64,000 bases of DNA from Saccharomycopsis fibuligera x Saccharomycopsis cf. fibuligera (lineage: Eukaryota; Ascomycota; Saccharomycetes; Ascoideales; Saccharomycopsidaceae). This document shows, one piece after another, positions 54,067 to 64,000 of this stretch. The stretch lies in assembly GCA_001936135.1 (NCBI GenBank), contig CP012816.1, positions 1,367,501-1,431,500 on the forward strand. The letters run 5' to 3'. Under the pieces are notes generated by a model. It saw nothing but the letters and a program-made list of their open reading frames with translations. It was not told the origin of the DNA and did no database searches. Each line of letters starts with the position of its first letter. Within the stretch, counting starts at the first letter, position 1. A program made the translations under genes and the position numbers.

Positions 54067-56583
54067 TCACCATATAATTGAGGTGATAAGGTCCTTATGG
54101 CTGTCTTCCCGATCTTTGAAACGATCCTCGTCCTCAATCTCAATCCCACTAATCATTTTGGCTGAGTCACTAACCGAATTTGATTGATACTGATATAACA
54201 AACCATGGTTTTGGTTACTCTCATTGTTATCATTTCCAACAACATTGTTGTTTTCATGATTATCTTTTTGAAATGACTGATTAGGAGATTCATGCGACTC
54301 CAACATGTTCAGCAACTGGGGGTCCACGGATATACTAGCAGGACCAAGCTCTTTCTTACTATCACCAGTGATACCAACAGAACTAGTAGTTGGTGCTGCG
54401 TTAGTTTCATTGACCCCTATGCTACCTACACCATTACCTTCAGCAACCTCCGCTCCAGCATTGGACAAAACAACAGCAGTAGTGGAGGTAGCAGCGGCAT
54501 CTGTCTCGCTTTCAATCACCGTACGCGCAGCAGTAGCGATTGCTTCAGCTTCAGCCAACTCAGCGGCTTCTCTTCCAGACAAATCAATGTCAATAATCAT
54601 TTTGTGATCATAATCTTCCTCGCCTGCTGCTGCTGCTGCTGCTACCAATCTCCCTTGCTGTATAATGTTGTGTTTAATCTTTTTGAGCCTTCTAAAATGG
54701 CGCTCATTGCGTAAGTTGAGACTGTTTGGTGCAATTGTGTGATTGCCAGAAACATTCACTTTCAAATTACGAATCTCATCAATAGCTTTGAGATTGTCAA
54801 TGTCTATTTCCAGACTGCTTGATATAGGATCTTCTTCCATTTGGTTAATGCCGTCACCAACACCTGTGTCAATGGTAGCAACATGTTCTGCTTCTGAGCT
54901 AAGGGTGTTACCAATTCCTTCTTTTCCTTCCTGCGAATTGCATCTAGATTCCATGCCATTTAGGTTGCTTTCATTGTCATTTTCTGCTCTATCATTGGCA
55001 TTAACATCACTTGTATCACTCACTTCGCTATTAGGGTTAAACTGCTTATTGTATGCGCTGATAGGATGCAAGTCGGTAAGTGCATCCTCAACGATAGACT
55101 GAGGCAAATCGTTGTTAATATTATCGTTGTAGATCTGTCTAGCTTCTTCTCTAGCCTGCATTATTTTGTCGCGTAGAGCTTCTCTGGCATCAATAGTGTT
55201 GGCTTTTGGTCTTCCACGTCCCACTCCCTTTGATTTCCTTTTTGCTTTACCTTTCTTATTTGGGATCCCTTTTTTTCTACCTCGCGTTTCTAACATACCG
55301 TTGCTTCGTCTGCGGCGTTTCGAGTATACTTTTAACATAATATCATCTTCTTCCTCAATAGCATCCGTTGCCTTATATTTCTCGTCCTCATCCCCTTTAA
55401 TGTTTCCTGCAGCACCTTCAACTGACTTTGAAGTCAACTCAAATTCCGCATCACTATCATCAATTATAGTCTTACCATTTTTACTTGCGTCCTTGTCATC
55501 ATAAACATCTACTTCATCTATGTGAAGTGTTTGTGACGACTGAAAAGTGTCCCATGCCATTGTCGGTTGTCGAGTAATTTTTCTTCGAAGTTTATGGCGT
55601 CTGTCTTGAATGATTTCCTTTCTTTCAACTGCCTTTTCCTCCACAAACTCGATATCACTATCATAATCATTATCAGTATTGTTGCTGCTGTTATTATTAT
55701 TATAATGATTATTGGGACTGATACCTATAGGACTGAGAATACTGAGCTGTTGATCTATTTTCAACTCAACTCTTGGATCTACATTAGATTTCAGTTTTAA
55801 TTCGAGCAAAGTTCCAATGGCCTGAGGGATAGTAAGCTGTCCGGTTGTGTTAACTACCTTTTCGTTATCATTCTTGTTAACGCTGCAGCCATTGCTTCCG
55901 CTGTTATCATTTGGCGAATTACCATACTTGGTGTTTGAGGCAACTCTGTTTATGTCATTAAATATGCTGGAATTCCCGGCTCCTTCAATCGCTTCCTTAT
56001 TTATACTCATGCTTGCTTCGTGGTTATTGTTGTAATTATTGCTTTTGCCATTGATATCTGCACCGGCTCTAGTACTGGAGCCTGTATTGTCTGCATCTCG
56101 CCTAGCATACGTCACCTGCCCCTCCTTGATGATAATCTCATCCAACATGTGAGGGAAATGCCTCTGAATATACTTTTCAACGCCTGGGTTTTCTTTGGCG
56201 ATTTGATACGCGGCATATAAACTAGCAAGGAGCTTCTGGCGTTCGAGACGTCTATTATATCTAGAATACTGGAGTTCATTTAGCAGCCGCTTTGACTGCA
56301 ACTGCAGCTGCAGCTGCTTTGGCAGTATTGAGACATGATCTTTCTTGTGTGTTCTCAAATATCGGGTGCACATAGTTGAATTTAATTCTTTCACTAAATG
56401 AGGCTTCACCCATGAGTAGGTCGGCTCGTTAATGAAAATCACCGGGACGTTTGTGCCCAGCGGCTTGCACTCGAGAAAGTCCTTTGGGAGCTTGCTTGTG
56501 CTAACGATATAGGACGGCCAGGGTGGATAGCCGGGAACCGCAGCTAATACCAAGGCTCCGTCGCTGATTTCACCTATTCTCAT
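54067..56583 (-). CDS. PWWP-domain chromatin protein with AT-hooks (PDP3-like)
   Basis: 838 residues from the ATG at 56583 (MRIGEISDGALVLAAVPGYP). The frame extends upstream to 56598 only from a GTG. The PWWP domain occupies about 1-85: GALVLAAVPGYPPWPSYIVS, then VPVIFINEPTYSWVKPHLVK. The PPWP core and the FINEPTYSWV block resemble yeast Pdp3 (PPWP; FFNDPTYYW), which binds H3K36me3 and targets the NuA3b acetyltransferase complex. Two basic AT-hook-like motifs lie near residue 430 (RGRKKGIPNKKG and GRGRPKANT). Most of the rest is acidic, Asn/Ser-rich linker. Yeast Pdp3 is 304 residues and has no AT-hooks that I know of, so this is a longer member or a related PWWP protein. Confidence 0.72.
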   Translation of the reverse strand: MRIGEISDGALVLAAVPGYPPWPSYIVSTSKLPKDFLECKPLGTNVPVIFINEPTYSWVKPHLVKELNSTMCTRYLRTHKKDHVSILPKQLQLQLQSKRLLNELQYSRYNRRLERQKLLASLYAAYQIAKENPGVEKYIQRHFPHMLDEIIIKEGQVTYARRDADNTGSSTRAGADINGKSNNYNNNHEASMSINKEAIEGAGNSSIFNDINRVASNTKYGNSPNDNSGSNGCSVNKNDNEKVVNTTGQLTIPQAIGTLLELKLKSNVDPRVELKIDQQLSILSPIGISPNNHYNNNNSSNNTDNDYDSDIEFVEEKAVERKEIIQDRRHKLRRKITRQPTMAWDTFQSSQTLHIDEVDVYDDKDASKNGKTIIDDSDAEFELTSKSVEGAAGNIKGDEDEKYKATDAIEEEDDIMLKVYSKRRRRSNGMLETRGRKKGIPNKKGKAKRKSKGVGRGRPKANTIDAREALRDKIMQAREEARQIYNDNINNDLPQSIVEDALTDLHPISAYNKQFNPNSEVSDTSDVNANDRAENDNESNLNGMESRCNSQEGKEGIGNTLSSEAEHVATIDTGVGDGINQMEEDPISSSLEIDIDNLKAIDEIRNLKVNVSGNHTIAPNSLNLRNERHFRRLKKIKHNIIQQGRLVAAAAAAGEEDYDHKMIIDIDLSGREAAELAEAEAIATAARTVIESETDAAATSTTAVVLSNAGAEVAEGNGVGSIGVNETNAAPTTSSVGITGDSKKELGPASISVDPQLLNMLESHESPNQSFQKDNHENNNVVGNDNNESNQNHGLLYQYQSNSVSDSAKMISGIEIEDEDRFKDREDSHKDLITSIIW

Positions 56584-57452
56584 TCCTTGTTTTGACACTT
56601 GAAATCATCCACTATTAAGGTGCTTGTTATCAATTCAATTTAAATGTTTATATTGCCTTTATTTTTATTTTTATTCTTATTTTTATTTTTATTTTTATTT
56701 TAGTTTATCTTATTTTACTTTTTCAAGTGATCAATTTCCGTTTTCCTTTTTCCCTTACGCAGTTATGCTCTTCGTGGGTCTCTAAACACTCTGGAATTCT
56801 GTATTTGGTAAATCTGCGCGCCTGCTTTGCTAGCTAGGGCACTATTTGAGGAAAACGTATCTTTGAAATTTTAAAATGGTACCTGATAATGTATGTTGGG
56901 GCGCCATTCATTCTATTTTTTGCAGTGCTTTTGCTTGACCATCATCGTGCTTGATTTTTTTCCTGATGAGTTTCGATGATTTTCACCTAATTGAGAGTTT
57001 GTGCACGTGATTTTAATTATATATCATCGCAGGACACGGTTCAGGTTCGAATTGTGGAGACTAAGGCATGCTATCACTTCACTAGATGTTAGATTAGCAG
57101 TTGTCCCTATATTTACGAAGACGTGGCTGCCCAGAAAGCGCAGAAACCATATGTTCCGCCCCGTTCTTGAACCGATTGCATGACGTTATCGTAGTGAATG
57201 GCTTTAACCTTTAATTAGCTGTTTGCACTAATCTGTTTTGGTGTTTGTTTAGCACGGCCTCGACATTCTAAATCATGGCCTTACATCTGGAAAGTAAACA
57301 CTAACAGGAATTGCCTAACTAGAAACAACAATAACAGCACTCAATGAGCCAATAATTAAAAGTGAATCTGTGAACACGCATATACATAGACACACTTAAC
57401 AACTCTAGCTCTCTTGCTCATATTACAAGTAGGCAAGTGAAAGATCAGACTA

Positions 57453-57495
<43 letters not shown>

Positions 57496-57657
57496 ATAAA
57501 TAACAGATTAGATTAACCGTATCAATTTACAAAAGCACAGAAGAGTACACAGCAAAAAGCAATGATTAAAATGGCTAAAAAAAGATGATGATATAGCCGC
57601 AGCATAATTTCCATGCCATGATATAATGTAGCTTCAACACATTTAACCAATAAACCG
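56584..57657. other. Intergenic, PWWP gene upstream / zinc-finger gene downstream
   Basis: 1.07 kb. Has TATTTT repeat units near 56658-56703 in the PWWP promoter and an A tract of 40 (57454-57493). A short stretch GGTTCGAAT near 57051 recalls a tRNA B box, but no T-arm or cloverleaf pairs. No gene is seen. Confidence 0.65.
57454..57493 (+). repeat. Poly(A) tract, 40 bp
   Basis: Uninterrupted A run between two convergent or tandem gene ends; no flanking duplication evident. Confidence 0.9.
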
Positions 57658-59598
57658 TTAGTTATTGGGATCAGCTTCCGGCCCACTAAGCCCATTTGTG
57701 CTTAACCCTCCTCCAACTTCATGACCACTCCTGGCTCTATTTTCTTCAGTCTCTGTAGCGTTGTTCATTAGTTGCAAAAACGATGTGTACAAACTCTTCA
57801 ACTCGTCCAAGGCATCAAGAAACTCTGGCCTCAAATTTCTGATCAACGTTCTGAATGAGTCTGACTTGACAACATGAATGTAGAGCCTATTTTCGTTTAA
57901 AAAGCGTATAATATCCTCGTGAAACTTAGTATTATTGTATTCTTCACCATTTCCATAGGTATTGGTAGTAACTACCTTCTGCCGTTTTGATCTACTGTTG
58001 CCACTGCTAGTATCACCAAGATCATAATAGTCATTAGCCACCAACGGATTATCCAAAGTTAAAACAGTTCTTTTCTTTGAATAGTCAGCGGTGCCGTGCG
58101 AGTTTGTGGCAAGCAACTCCTTCTTGTGCTGCTTTTCCAAATGTTTAGCTAACGTCTTTGGCCCATTTCTAGAAATGTATATTTTGGAAACAAAACAATA
58201 GTTGCAGTCATAGACTTCTTGCAATAATTTCGGATGCTTATTTTCACTCGACATGTTAAGACTTAGTGTTTTCTGTTGGTTTCTGGTATAATGTTGCTTC
58301 CAATTTTTAGCAGCACGGGAAATTAGTAGTAATTCGTTCAAACAGTCGCTTTCGAATATTGATTGTGCAGTGTTGCCACTGCTACGACTATTGCCATTAT
58401 TATTATTATTATTGCTATTATTATTGTTATTACTATCATTATTATTATTATGATTGTTATTGTTGTTATTATTATTAGTTGCCGTAAGAGTATTAGTATT
58501 GGTTTTACTATTACTACTATTGTTATTGTTATTGCTATTAGTACTAGTATTATTATTATTATTCCTATCATGACTATCATGGCTATTATTGGCAGAGCCG
58601 TTCAATGATTTTGAGTTTGCCGCTGACGGGTCATTAGCAAACAAATTGAACGCAGCTGAAGGAGATCCATTATTTCCACCTTGAGCATTGACACCATTAT
58701 CGTTTGCATTTATATTAGCGCCAGAACCATTTCTTCTATTTGGAGTAAGCAAGCCAATAGCTGATGGCGAACCCGAGTCTGAAACAGTAGACGCGTTGTG
58801 AAAGATAGACGTTGGCTCGTGGCTTAAAAGCTCATTCAAGTGATTTTTCTCCAAATGCTTTACAAGAGTGCCGGGACCGTTTCGCGAGCAGTACACAAAC
58901 AGCTTGTCACAATATTTGCACGAGTATGATTCTGAGGAAAACTTGGCATTCGGTCGCTCCTGCTTTAGCTGCTCAGTCATTTGTGCATTTAAAGCGTAAT
59001 GATTTCTCCATTGCTTCGACGCCAGCTTGATGGCAAACTCCAAATCTGTAGAATTCAAGACCCCTGGATGATGTTGGCCGTGCAGTGGAAGGGAACCAGC
59101 GCCAGAAACAGCAGCGGAAGTTGAAGATGACCCTGGTGCTGGCGCTTGGAATTGTTTGATGTGCAAATTGTGTAAAAGAGAGTGATCTGGTGTCTGTTGA
59201 CCGTTAACACTATTGACCACATTGCCATTGATATTACTAGCGCTCATCGATGAGGCTTCCGGAGTATCGTTTAAAACACTGTCATTAATGATATCGTTAG
59301 CGGCGGCGGCGGCGGCAGCAGCAGCGGCGGCGGTAGCAGCAGCAGCAGCAGCAGCCGTACCGTTGGCGCTAAAGATCTCACTATAGTGACGCTTGAGTAA
59401 GTGTTTGCATATTGTTCTAGGACCGTTTCTGGCGAAATAAGTAAACTCATGGTTGCAGAACTTGCAAATGTAGGCCTCGACAGAGAAGTTATGGTTTGGT
59501 GTTTCTTCCCTGATCTTTTGGGACCTGCCACTATCTATTTGGACGTAGTCTTTCCAGTTCTTGATTGTTTTTGCTGGCGTTGACGCGGTACTAATCAT
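57658..59598 (-). CDS. Protein with three BED-like zinc-finger modules
   Basis: 646 residues; not a known gene to me. A ~63-residue module occurs three times, with the first Trp near residues 15, 197 and 433. Each module has W-(K/R)-x-(H/D)Y, then a variable helix, then CxxC, (Y/F)xxRNGPxTxxKH, L(L/E)K(R/N/Q)H. Examples: CKFCNHEFTYFARNGPRTI, CKYCDKLFVYCSRNGPGTLV, CNYCFVSKIYISRNGPKTLA, followed by KHLLKRH, KHLEKNH, KHLEKQH. CxxC...HxxxxH spacing with aromatic lead-in is BED-finger like. BED fingers bind DNA and often derive from hAT transposases, but no transposase core is present. Linkers are polyAla (81-100) and long polyAsn/Ser (near 330-420). A helical end (HEDIIRFLNENRLYIHV) may dimerise. 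DNA binding is inferred. Confidence 0.7.
   Translation of the reverse strand: MISTASTPAKTIKNWKDYVQIDSGRSQKIREETPNHNFSVEAYICKFCNHEFTYFARNGPRTICKHLLKRHYSEIFSANGTAAAAAAATAAAAAAAAAAANDIINDSVLNDTPEASSMSASNINGNVVNSVNGQQTPDHSLLHNLHIKQFQAPAPGSSSTSAAVSGAGSLPLHGQHHPGVLNSTDLEFAIKLASKQWRNHYALNAQMTEQLKQERPNAKFSSESYSCKYCDKLFVYCSRNGPGTLVKHLEKNHLNELLSHEPTSIFHNASTVSDSGSPSAIGLLTPNRRNGSGANINANDNGVNAQGGNNGSPSAAFNLFANDPSAANSKSLNGSANNSHDSHDRNNNNNTSTNSNNNNNSSNSKTNTNTLTATNNNNNNNNHNNNNDSNNNNNSNNNNNNGNSRSSGNTAQSIFESDCLNELLLISRAAKNWKQHYTRNQQKTLSLNMSSENKHPKLLQEVYDCNYCFVSKIYISRNGPKTLAKHLEKQHKKELLATNSHGTADYSKKRTVLTLDNPLVANDYYDLGDTSSGNSRSKRQKVVTTNTYGNGEEYNNTKFHEDIIRFLNENRLYIHVVKSDSFRTLIRNLRPEFLDALDELKSLYTSFLQLMNNATETEENRARSGHEVGGGLSTNGLSGPEADPNN
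58386..58565 (-). repeat. Polyasparagine-coding trinucleotide region
   Basis: AAT/AAC codons with interspersed Ser, Asp, His, Thr; reads as Asn runs in the coding frame. Likely disordered linker between the second and third finger modules. Confidence 0.9.
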
Positions 59599-60260
59599 GT
59601 TGGGTGCGATGGATGGCTGGTGTATGCAAAATCGCGACGGTTGAGGATGGATCTACGATGGAAAACGCAAAAGTAAGGTTATTTCCTGAAGGTTGTGCGT
59701 GCGGAAATTTTTTTTTGATGGCGAGTGGTGCGGTGATGGGGGCGGTGATGGTACGGCGCTTACCAACTGTAAGGCAGACAAGACAGACAAGACAGACACG
59801 AAAAGCAGCAATATGTGCAAGCAATAAGCAAACTGCAACGAGATGATGTACACCAACAACTATGGCAAGAAACGAATTAAAGATTAGTAACGAAGACAAA
59901 CGCCTACAAATTTTCACAGTGTGTTTGCAGAGTGATATACGTTAGAGCCGGATCCTGTCCGCACCCCAGTAGGCCGTTCTCAACTTCGCGAGACGGCCGT
60001 CTCCGCCACGGGTACCCGTCGTGACCGCTGGTGCCGGTACGGGTAACGAAAGTTGTCGTCGCTCGCTGGCCAGGAAAACACGAAATTAACAACTCATCAG
60101 AAGAATCTCAGCAGAATAATAGCAAAAACAGAAGAGACAGTGAAGAACAAATTAGCCGTCCTCTAGAGGAAACCTCACACTCAGATCAAACAGATCACTC
60201 CCCCCTGTGGCTTCAAATACCGCATTTCCTTATACACAACAACACATACAGTTCTTCCCA
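59599..60260. promoter_or_regulatory. Divergent promoter region, zinc-finger gene / SEC24
   Basis: 662 bp. Contains a GACA-type repeat near 59770-59802, the palindrome ACGGGTACCCGT at 60008-60019 and CGGGTAAC (Reb1-type) near 60040-60047 within a GC-rich patch, consistent with a general-regulatory-factor site of a nucleosome-free region about 215-250 bp before SEC24. Confidence 0.65.
60008..60047. promoter_or_regulatory. Reb1-type sites and 12-bp palindrome
   Basis: ACGGGTACCCGT is a perfect palindrome with two overlapping CGGGTA cores. About 20 bp on, CGGGTAAC matches the Reb1 core CGGGTAA. Clustered sites of this kind mark divergent promoters in yeasts. Factor identity in this species is inferred. 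Confidence 0.5.
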
Positions 60261-63212
60261 ATGTCCCACAGGAGAAGAGCTTATCCAAAAACCGGCTATC
60301 AATATCAGCAGCAAGTTCCAGCTGCTGCTGTTGGCGCTGCTGGCGCCGCTCCATTGCAACCTCAGTACGGGGCTAATGGCTACGACTACGCCGCTAATGC
60401 TGCTGGCGCTGCTCAAGGCTATCCTGCTGCTCCAGGCGTCGCTCCAATTGCTGCTCCAGGCGTAGGTGCAGTGCCTCAGGGCGCCGTTGGCTATCAAGCA
60501 AATGTTGCAGGATCACCATACTTCAATCCATCCCAGGCGTCCATTGCTCAACCCGGCCCATCAGTCGACCAAGCTGCTCAGTCATTCCAAAACTTGAATC
60601 TTGGTGGTGCTCCTGGTGCTACAATCGGGTATGGCGGCGCTGCCGGTGCTCCAATAGCCGGTGCCCCAATAGCTGGTGCTCCATACTCCGGTGTGTCAAC
60701 TCCGACAGGTGCTGGTGCTGCTGGTGGCTATGGTTTCGGACAAACCGCTGGTGTTGGTGCTAATAACCAGCTCTACTCCACTGATTTACTCAGAGATTTG
60801 CCTCCTCCAATTGCTGAACTTTCTTTGCCTCCACCTCCAATTGTTTTGCCTCCAACCGCTTCTGTTACGCAAAACCCAGAATCAAACTGCAGCCACGAAT
60901 ATTTCAGATCTACATTGAACTCCATTCCAACCACCAACTCTTTGCTCAAAAAGTCCAAATTGCCTCTTGCTGTAGTAGTCAGACCATATATCAGTTTGCA
61001 TGACTCCGAAAGACCGGTGCCGGTTGTTTCTGATACTTTGATTTCTCGTTGTCGTCGTTGTCGTTCATACATCAATCCATTCATAACGTTTATTGAAGGA
61101 GGTAGAAGATGGAGATGTAACTTTTGTAATTTGTTGAACGATGTTCCAACCGCTTTTGATTATAATGGTGTTACTGGCCAGCAGTTGAACAGATATGAAA
61201 GAAACGAGTTAAATTATGGGGTTGTGGAGTTTATTGCCCCTCCAGAATACATGGTTAGAACTCCTCAACCATTGGTATACGTTTTTGTTTTAGAAGTGAC
61301 AGCACAAGCAGTCAAATCTGGATTATTAGCAACCTCTGCAAGAACTATCTTGGAAAGTTTGGATCGCATTCCTAACAAAGACGGTAGATCAAGAATTGCG
61401 TTGCTTGCTGTTGATTCTTCTTTACATTTCTTCAATATCCCATTGGACTCTGTTGAAAAACTCGCCAAGGGCGAAAATGAGGAAGATGATGCTGATGAAG
61501 ATGAACAAGATGAAGATGAAGCTACCCCAGAAATGCTTGTAGTTTCTGATCTCGATGAACCATTCTTGCCTGTTCCAGACGGCTTGTTGGTCAACCTTTC
61601 TCAAGCTCGTAAAAACGTTGAGAAATTATTGAACAACCTTAGCAAAATGTTTGAAAGTAACAGCGACACTAGATTTGCCTTGGGCCCAGCATTAAAGTCC
61701 GCTCATAAATTGATTCAATCCATTGGTGGTAAAATTGTGGTTATTTCGAGCTCTTTGCCTAACGTTGGCTTAGGCCAACTTAAGATAAGAGATGAAGAAT
61801 CTGTTGCTGATAAACCGAAGGAAGCTTCTGCTCTTTTGACCAATGCTAACTCATTCTACAAATCATTCGCCGTGGAGTGCAATAAATCTCAAGTTACTGT
61901 TGATATGTTTTTAGCTTCTTCTAGTTATCAAGATGTCGCTTCTTTATCCAATTTGCCAAGATATACCGCAGGTCAAACATACTTTTATCCAGCTTGGTCT
62001 GCTGGTAGGGAAGAAGACGTCACCAAATTTTCTAAAGAATTGTCAAACCATTTGTCTATGGATATTAGCCTTGAAGCAGTGTTAAGAGTTAGAGGCTCTA
62101 ATGGTCTCAGAATGTCTGCATTCTATGGTAACTTCTTCAATAGAAGCAGCGATTTGTGTTCATTCCCAACTTTCCCAAGAGATCAATCATATGTTATTGA
62201 GATGTCTATCGAAGAACATATTACTAAACCAACCGTGGCATTGCAAGCTGCTGTTTTACATACAACTGCATTTGGAGAAAGAAGAATTAGAGTGTTGACT
62301 TTAACTATACCAACTACTCAAAACATAAATGAAGTTTATGCTTCTGCAGATCAATTGGCGATTGCAAATTACTATGCTCAAAAGGCGGTTGAGAAAGTTT
62401 ATTCTTCGTCATTACAGGATGCAAGAGATTTGCTCAACAAATACTTGATAGACATTTTGACGGTTTACAAAAAAGAATTGGTTGCTGGTAATGTTGGTAC
62501 TTCTTCTCCTTTGCAAATCTCTACAAACCTTAGAATGTTACCATTGTTATTGCATGCTTTACAAAAACATATTGGCTTGAGATCAGGTAGAGTGCCATCT
62601 GATCATAGATCAGCTGGTTTGAATTTGTTATCTTCTGCTGCCATTCCAAAATTGATTAAGAGTATTTATCCTACAATCTACTCATTGCATGATATGCCTG
62701 ATGAAGCTGGTTTGCCGGCTGTGGAGGAATCACCTGAGAATGAAGAGGAACAAACTCCGTCTTCTGGTGAAATAGTTTTGCCGCCTCCGGTTAATGCAAC
62801 TGCTACTGCTTTGCAAAGTTACGGTTTGTATTTGATCGACAACTCTACCGAATTATTTTTGTGGGTTGGTGGTGATGCTGTTCCTCAGTTGACAGAAGAC
62901 GTGTTCGGCGTTCCTGATGTCAACCAAATCTTCATTGGTAAAAAGGAATTGCCAGTGTTAGAAGAATCAGAATTTAATACTAGAATCAGAAACATTATTG
63001 GTAAAATTAGAGAAGATTATTCCTCAGTAACTTGGCAAAACTTGTACATTGTTAGGGGCGGCTCTTCTAATGAACTTGTTAACCAAGCTCATAGCCGTGA
63101 ACTTATTGCTTTGAGAATGTGGGCCCTTAGTGAGTTGGTGGAAGATAGATCCAATAATACTGCTAACTACAGAGAATACTTGGGTTCGTTGAGAGAAAAG
63201 TTGGCAAACTAA
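60261..63212 (+). CDS. SEC24: SEC24 COPII cargo-binding subunit
   Basis: 983 residues from the ATG at 60261 ([20 protein letters not shown]). The frame is open from 60207 but only from a GTG. Yeast Sec24 starts MSHHKKRVYPQ. Order: Ala/Gly/Pro/Gln-rich N-terminus (to about 180), the LPPPI...[10 protein letters not shown] entry, zinc finger with [14 protein letters not shown] and [13 protein letters not shown] (about 263-295), trunk domain ([20 protein letters not shown]), beta-sandwich, helical domain and gelsolin domain ([16 protein letters not shown]). An acidic insert (about 404-425) lies in the trunk and another before the gelsolin domain. Sec24 with Sec23 binds cargo signals on ER exit vesicles. 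It resembles Sec24 more than the paralogue Sfb3. Confidence 0.95.
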   Translation: MSHRRRAYPKTGYQYQQQVPAAAVGAAGAAPLQPQYGANGYDYAANAAGAAQGYPAAPGVAPIAAPGVGAVPQGAVGYQANVAGSPYFNPSQASIAQPGPSVDQAAQSFQNLNLGGAPGATIGYGGAAGAPIAGAPIAGAPYSGVSTPTGAGAAGGYGFGQTAGVGANNQLYSTDLLRDLPPPIAELSLPPPPIVLPPTASVTQNPESNCSHEYFRSTLNSIPTTNSLLKKSKLPLAVVVRPYISLHDSERPVPVVSDTLISRCRRCRSYINPFITFIEGGRRWRCNFCNLLNDVPTAFDYNGVTGQQLNRYERNELNYGVVEFIAPPEYMVRTPQPLVYVFVLEVTAQAVKSGLLATSARTILESLDRIPNKDGRSRIALLAVDSSLHFFNIPLDSVEKLAKGENEEDDADEDEQDEDEATPEMLVVSDLDEPFLPVPDGLLVNLSQARKNVEKLLNNLSKMFESNSDTRFALGPALKSAHKLIQSIGGKIVVISSSLPNVGLGQLKIRDEESVADKPKEASALLTNANSFYKSFAVECNKSQVTVDMFLASSSYQDVASLSNLPRYTAGQTYFYPAWSAGREEDVTKFSKELSNHLSMDISLEAVLRVRGSNGLRMSAFYGNFFNRSSDLCSFPTFPRDQSYVIEMSIEEHITKPTVALQAAVLHTTAFGERRIRVLTLTIPTTQNINEVYASADQLAIANYYAQKAVEKVYSSSLQDARDLLNKYLIDILTVYKKELVAGNVGTSSPLQISTNLRMLPLLLHALQKHIGLRSGRVPSDHRSAGLNLLSSAAIPKLIKSIYPTIYSLHDMPDEAGLPAVEESPENEEEQTPSSGEIVLPPPVNATATALQSYGLYLIDNSTELFLWVGGDAVPQLTEDVFGVPDVNQIFIGKKELPVLEESEFNTRIRNIIGKIREDYSSVTWQNLYIVRGGSSNELVNQAHSRELIALRMWALSELVEDRSNNTANYREYLGSLREKLAN

Positions 63213-63322
63213 GTAATTGTATAAAATTGGTTTGGAAAATGAAATTAGTTATAATAGTAGTGCAAAATTTATAGGTGACGTACTTTTACTGAATAAAAAT
63301 TTTTTTTGTTTATAAGTTTTCT

Positions 63323-63361
<39 letters not shown>

Positions 63362-63710
63362 CAGTTTGTTTGACTGTATATTTGATTTATACTTATTTTT
63401 TTTTTATCAACTGTTCGATATTTTGATTTACTCTATTAAAGCCATCACCTGCTCTTGCACTATGTTGATTTGATTGTTGTTACCTTTTTGGCATTTTCGT
63501 TTCTATTTTCAAGACTACAGATGTGTAAATTTATTGGAGATTCGAGCTTGATTTGTTTCCAACTTGTCTACTCTTCTAACGTATTTCTACCTGTTTAAGG
63601 TACATGATAAGGCAAATATAATCTGATGTAAATATATACACGGAATATGTAATCTAATATTATCATCAATTTGTATTTTTTGTAGTTTTGCTAATTACAG
63701 GCATCATCAA
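63213..63710. other. Intergenic between convergent SEC24 and MAS1
   Basis: 498 bp of A/T-rich 3' sequence with a T tract of 38 at 63324-63361. No gene is seen. Confidence 0.75.
63324..63361 (-). repeat. Poly(T) tract, 38 bp
   Basis: Uninterrupted T run (poly(A) on the minus strand) about 110 bp after the SEC24 stop. Confidence 0.9.
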
Positions 63711-64000
63711 TCACGCCACCATCTCTCTGCAAATATCCTGGTAACTTGGAATATTACTAACATTACCTAAAGCAGCCACCGAGATTTTACCAGCACCTAA
63801 TCTATAGTTACACCAATTAACAATATCATCTTTATTGACTTTATTCACCGCATCAAATACTTCTTCTGGAGTTAATCTTTTACCTGTTGAAACAATTTGT
63901 CTACCAACATCCTCAGCAACTGCGGTTGAGCCATCAAGAGATAAAAGCAATGACGCTTTAAGTTGATTCTTAGCCTTTTCCAACTCTTCCACGTCGAAAC
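63711..64000 (-). CDS. MAS1: MAS1 mitochondrial processing peptidase beta subunit, C-terminal end
   Basis: The last ~96 codons are in the window; the gene continues beyond its right edge. Reading from the edge: FDVEELEKAKNQLKASLLLS, DGSTAVAEDVGRQIVSTGKR, LTPEEVFDAVNKVNKDDIVN, then WCNYRLGAGKISVAALGNVS. Yeast Mas1 ends with the same blocks (AKAQLKAAILLSLDGSTAI, VEDIGRQVVTTGKRLSPEEVF, ALGN). The beta subunit of MPP carries the zinc site, which lies upstream of this part, and removes presequences in the matrix. The GTG at 63992 is internal, not a start. Confidence 0.93.
   Translation of the reverse strand, partial: FDVEELEKAKNQLKASLLLSLDGSTAVAEDVGRQIVSTGKRLTPEEVFDAVNKVNKDDIVNWCNYRLGAGKISVAALGNVSNIPSYQDICREMVA

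Noticed and set aside
57046-57062. GGTTCGAAT, a tRNA B-box look-alike
   Set aside because: The flanks do not pair as a T-arm, and no A box or cloverleaf fits upstream.

Overview
The window is nuclear DNA from an ascomycete budding yeast of the CTG-decoding (Candida/Lodderomyces) group. Evidence for this: all recognisable proteins are Saccharomycotina orthologues. The six introns found have yeast-type 5' sites (GTATGT, GTAAGT, GTACGC), five of them with a TACTAAC branch site and the sixth (RIB5) with an AACTAAC variant, each close to the 3' AG. LCB2, read codon by codon, has no in-frame CTG although it is GC-rich and uses many TTG and CTC leucines. CTG avoidance at conserved positions is the signature of a lineage that reads CTG as serine. 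Proteins rich in Asn, Gln and Ala runs, and intergenes rich in microsatellites, would suit a Lodderomyces-like species, but I cannot fix the species.

Left part (1-13.5 kb): SGT1 (truncated by the window edge), NOB1 (divergent from SGT1, with PAC/RRPE-type ribosome-biogenesis elements), RIB5 (one intron), ARG5,6, DEF1 and NHP6 (one intron). Middle-left (13.5-21.2 kb) is a GC-rich island with TIM12 (one intron), a YDR061W-type double ABC ATPase and LCB2, with many short tandem repeats between them. From 22.6 to 39.1 kb lie an anion:cation symporter-family transporter, a 1386-residue Q/N-rich protein with a possible Sds3/Dep1-type domain, eIF5A (905-nt intron after codon 5), a SAP-like multipass membrane protein (intron with an unusual 5' site) and an SPT21-type regulator.

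39.1-45.7 kb is gene-poor. It holds PMP1, a 39-codon proteolipid split by an intron, and an orphan start exon at 40.18 kb with no acceptable second exon. The right part (45.7-64 kb) is denser: SPC19, a METTL16-type RNA m6A methyltransferase, WRS1 with a polyQ N-terminus, a peroxisomal acyl-CoA thioesterase ending in SKL, a PWWP/AT-hook protein (PDP3-like), a protein with three copies of a BED-like zinc-finger module, SEC24 and the C-terminal end of MAS1.

The genes are mostly unrelated housekeeping functions and do not form one pathway. I found no tRNA, rRNA, intact mobile element or CRISPR. The observations most worth following are the three-module BED-like finger protein, the Sds3-like giant protein, a diverged ~115-bp dispersed repeat present twice (8.7 and 30.8 kb), the GC island, the orphan exon and the very long eIF5A intron.
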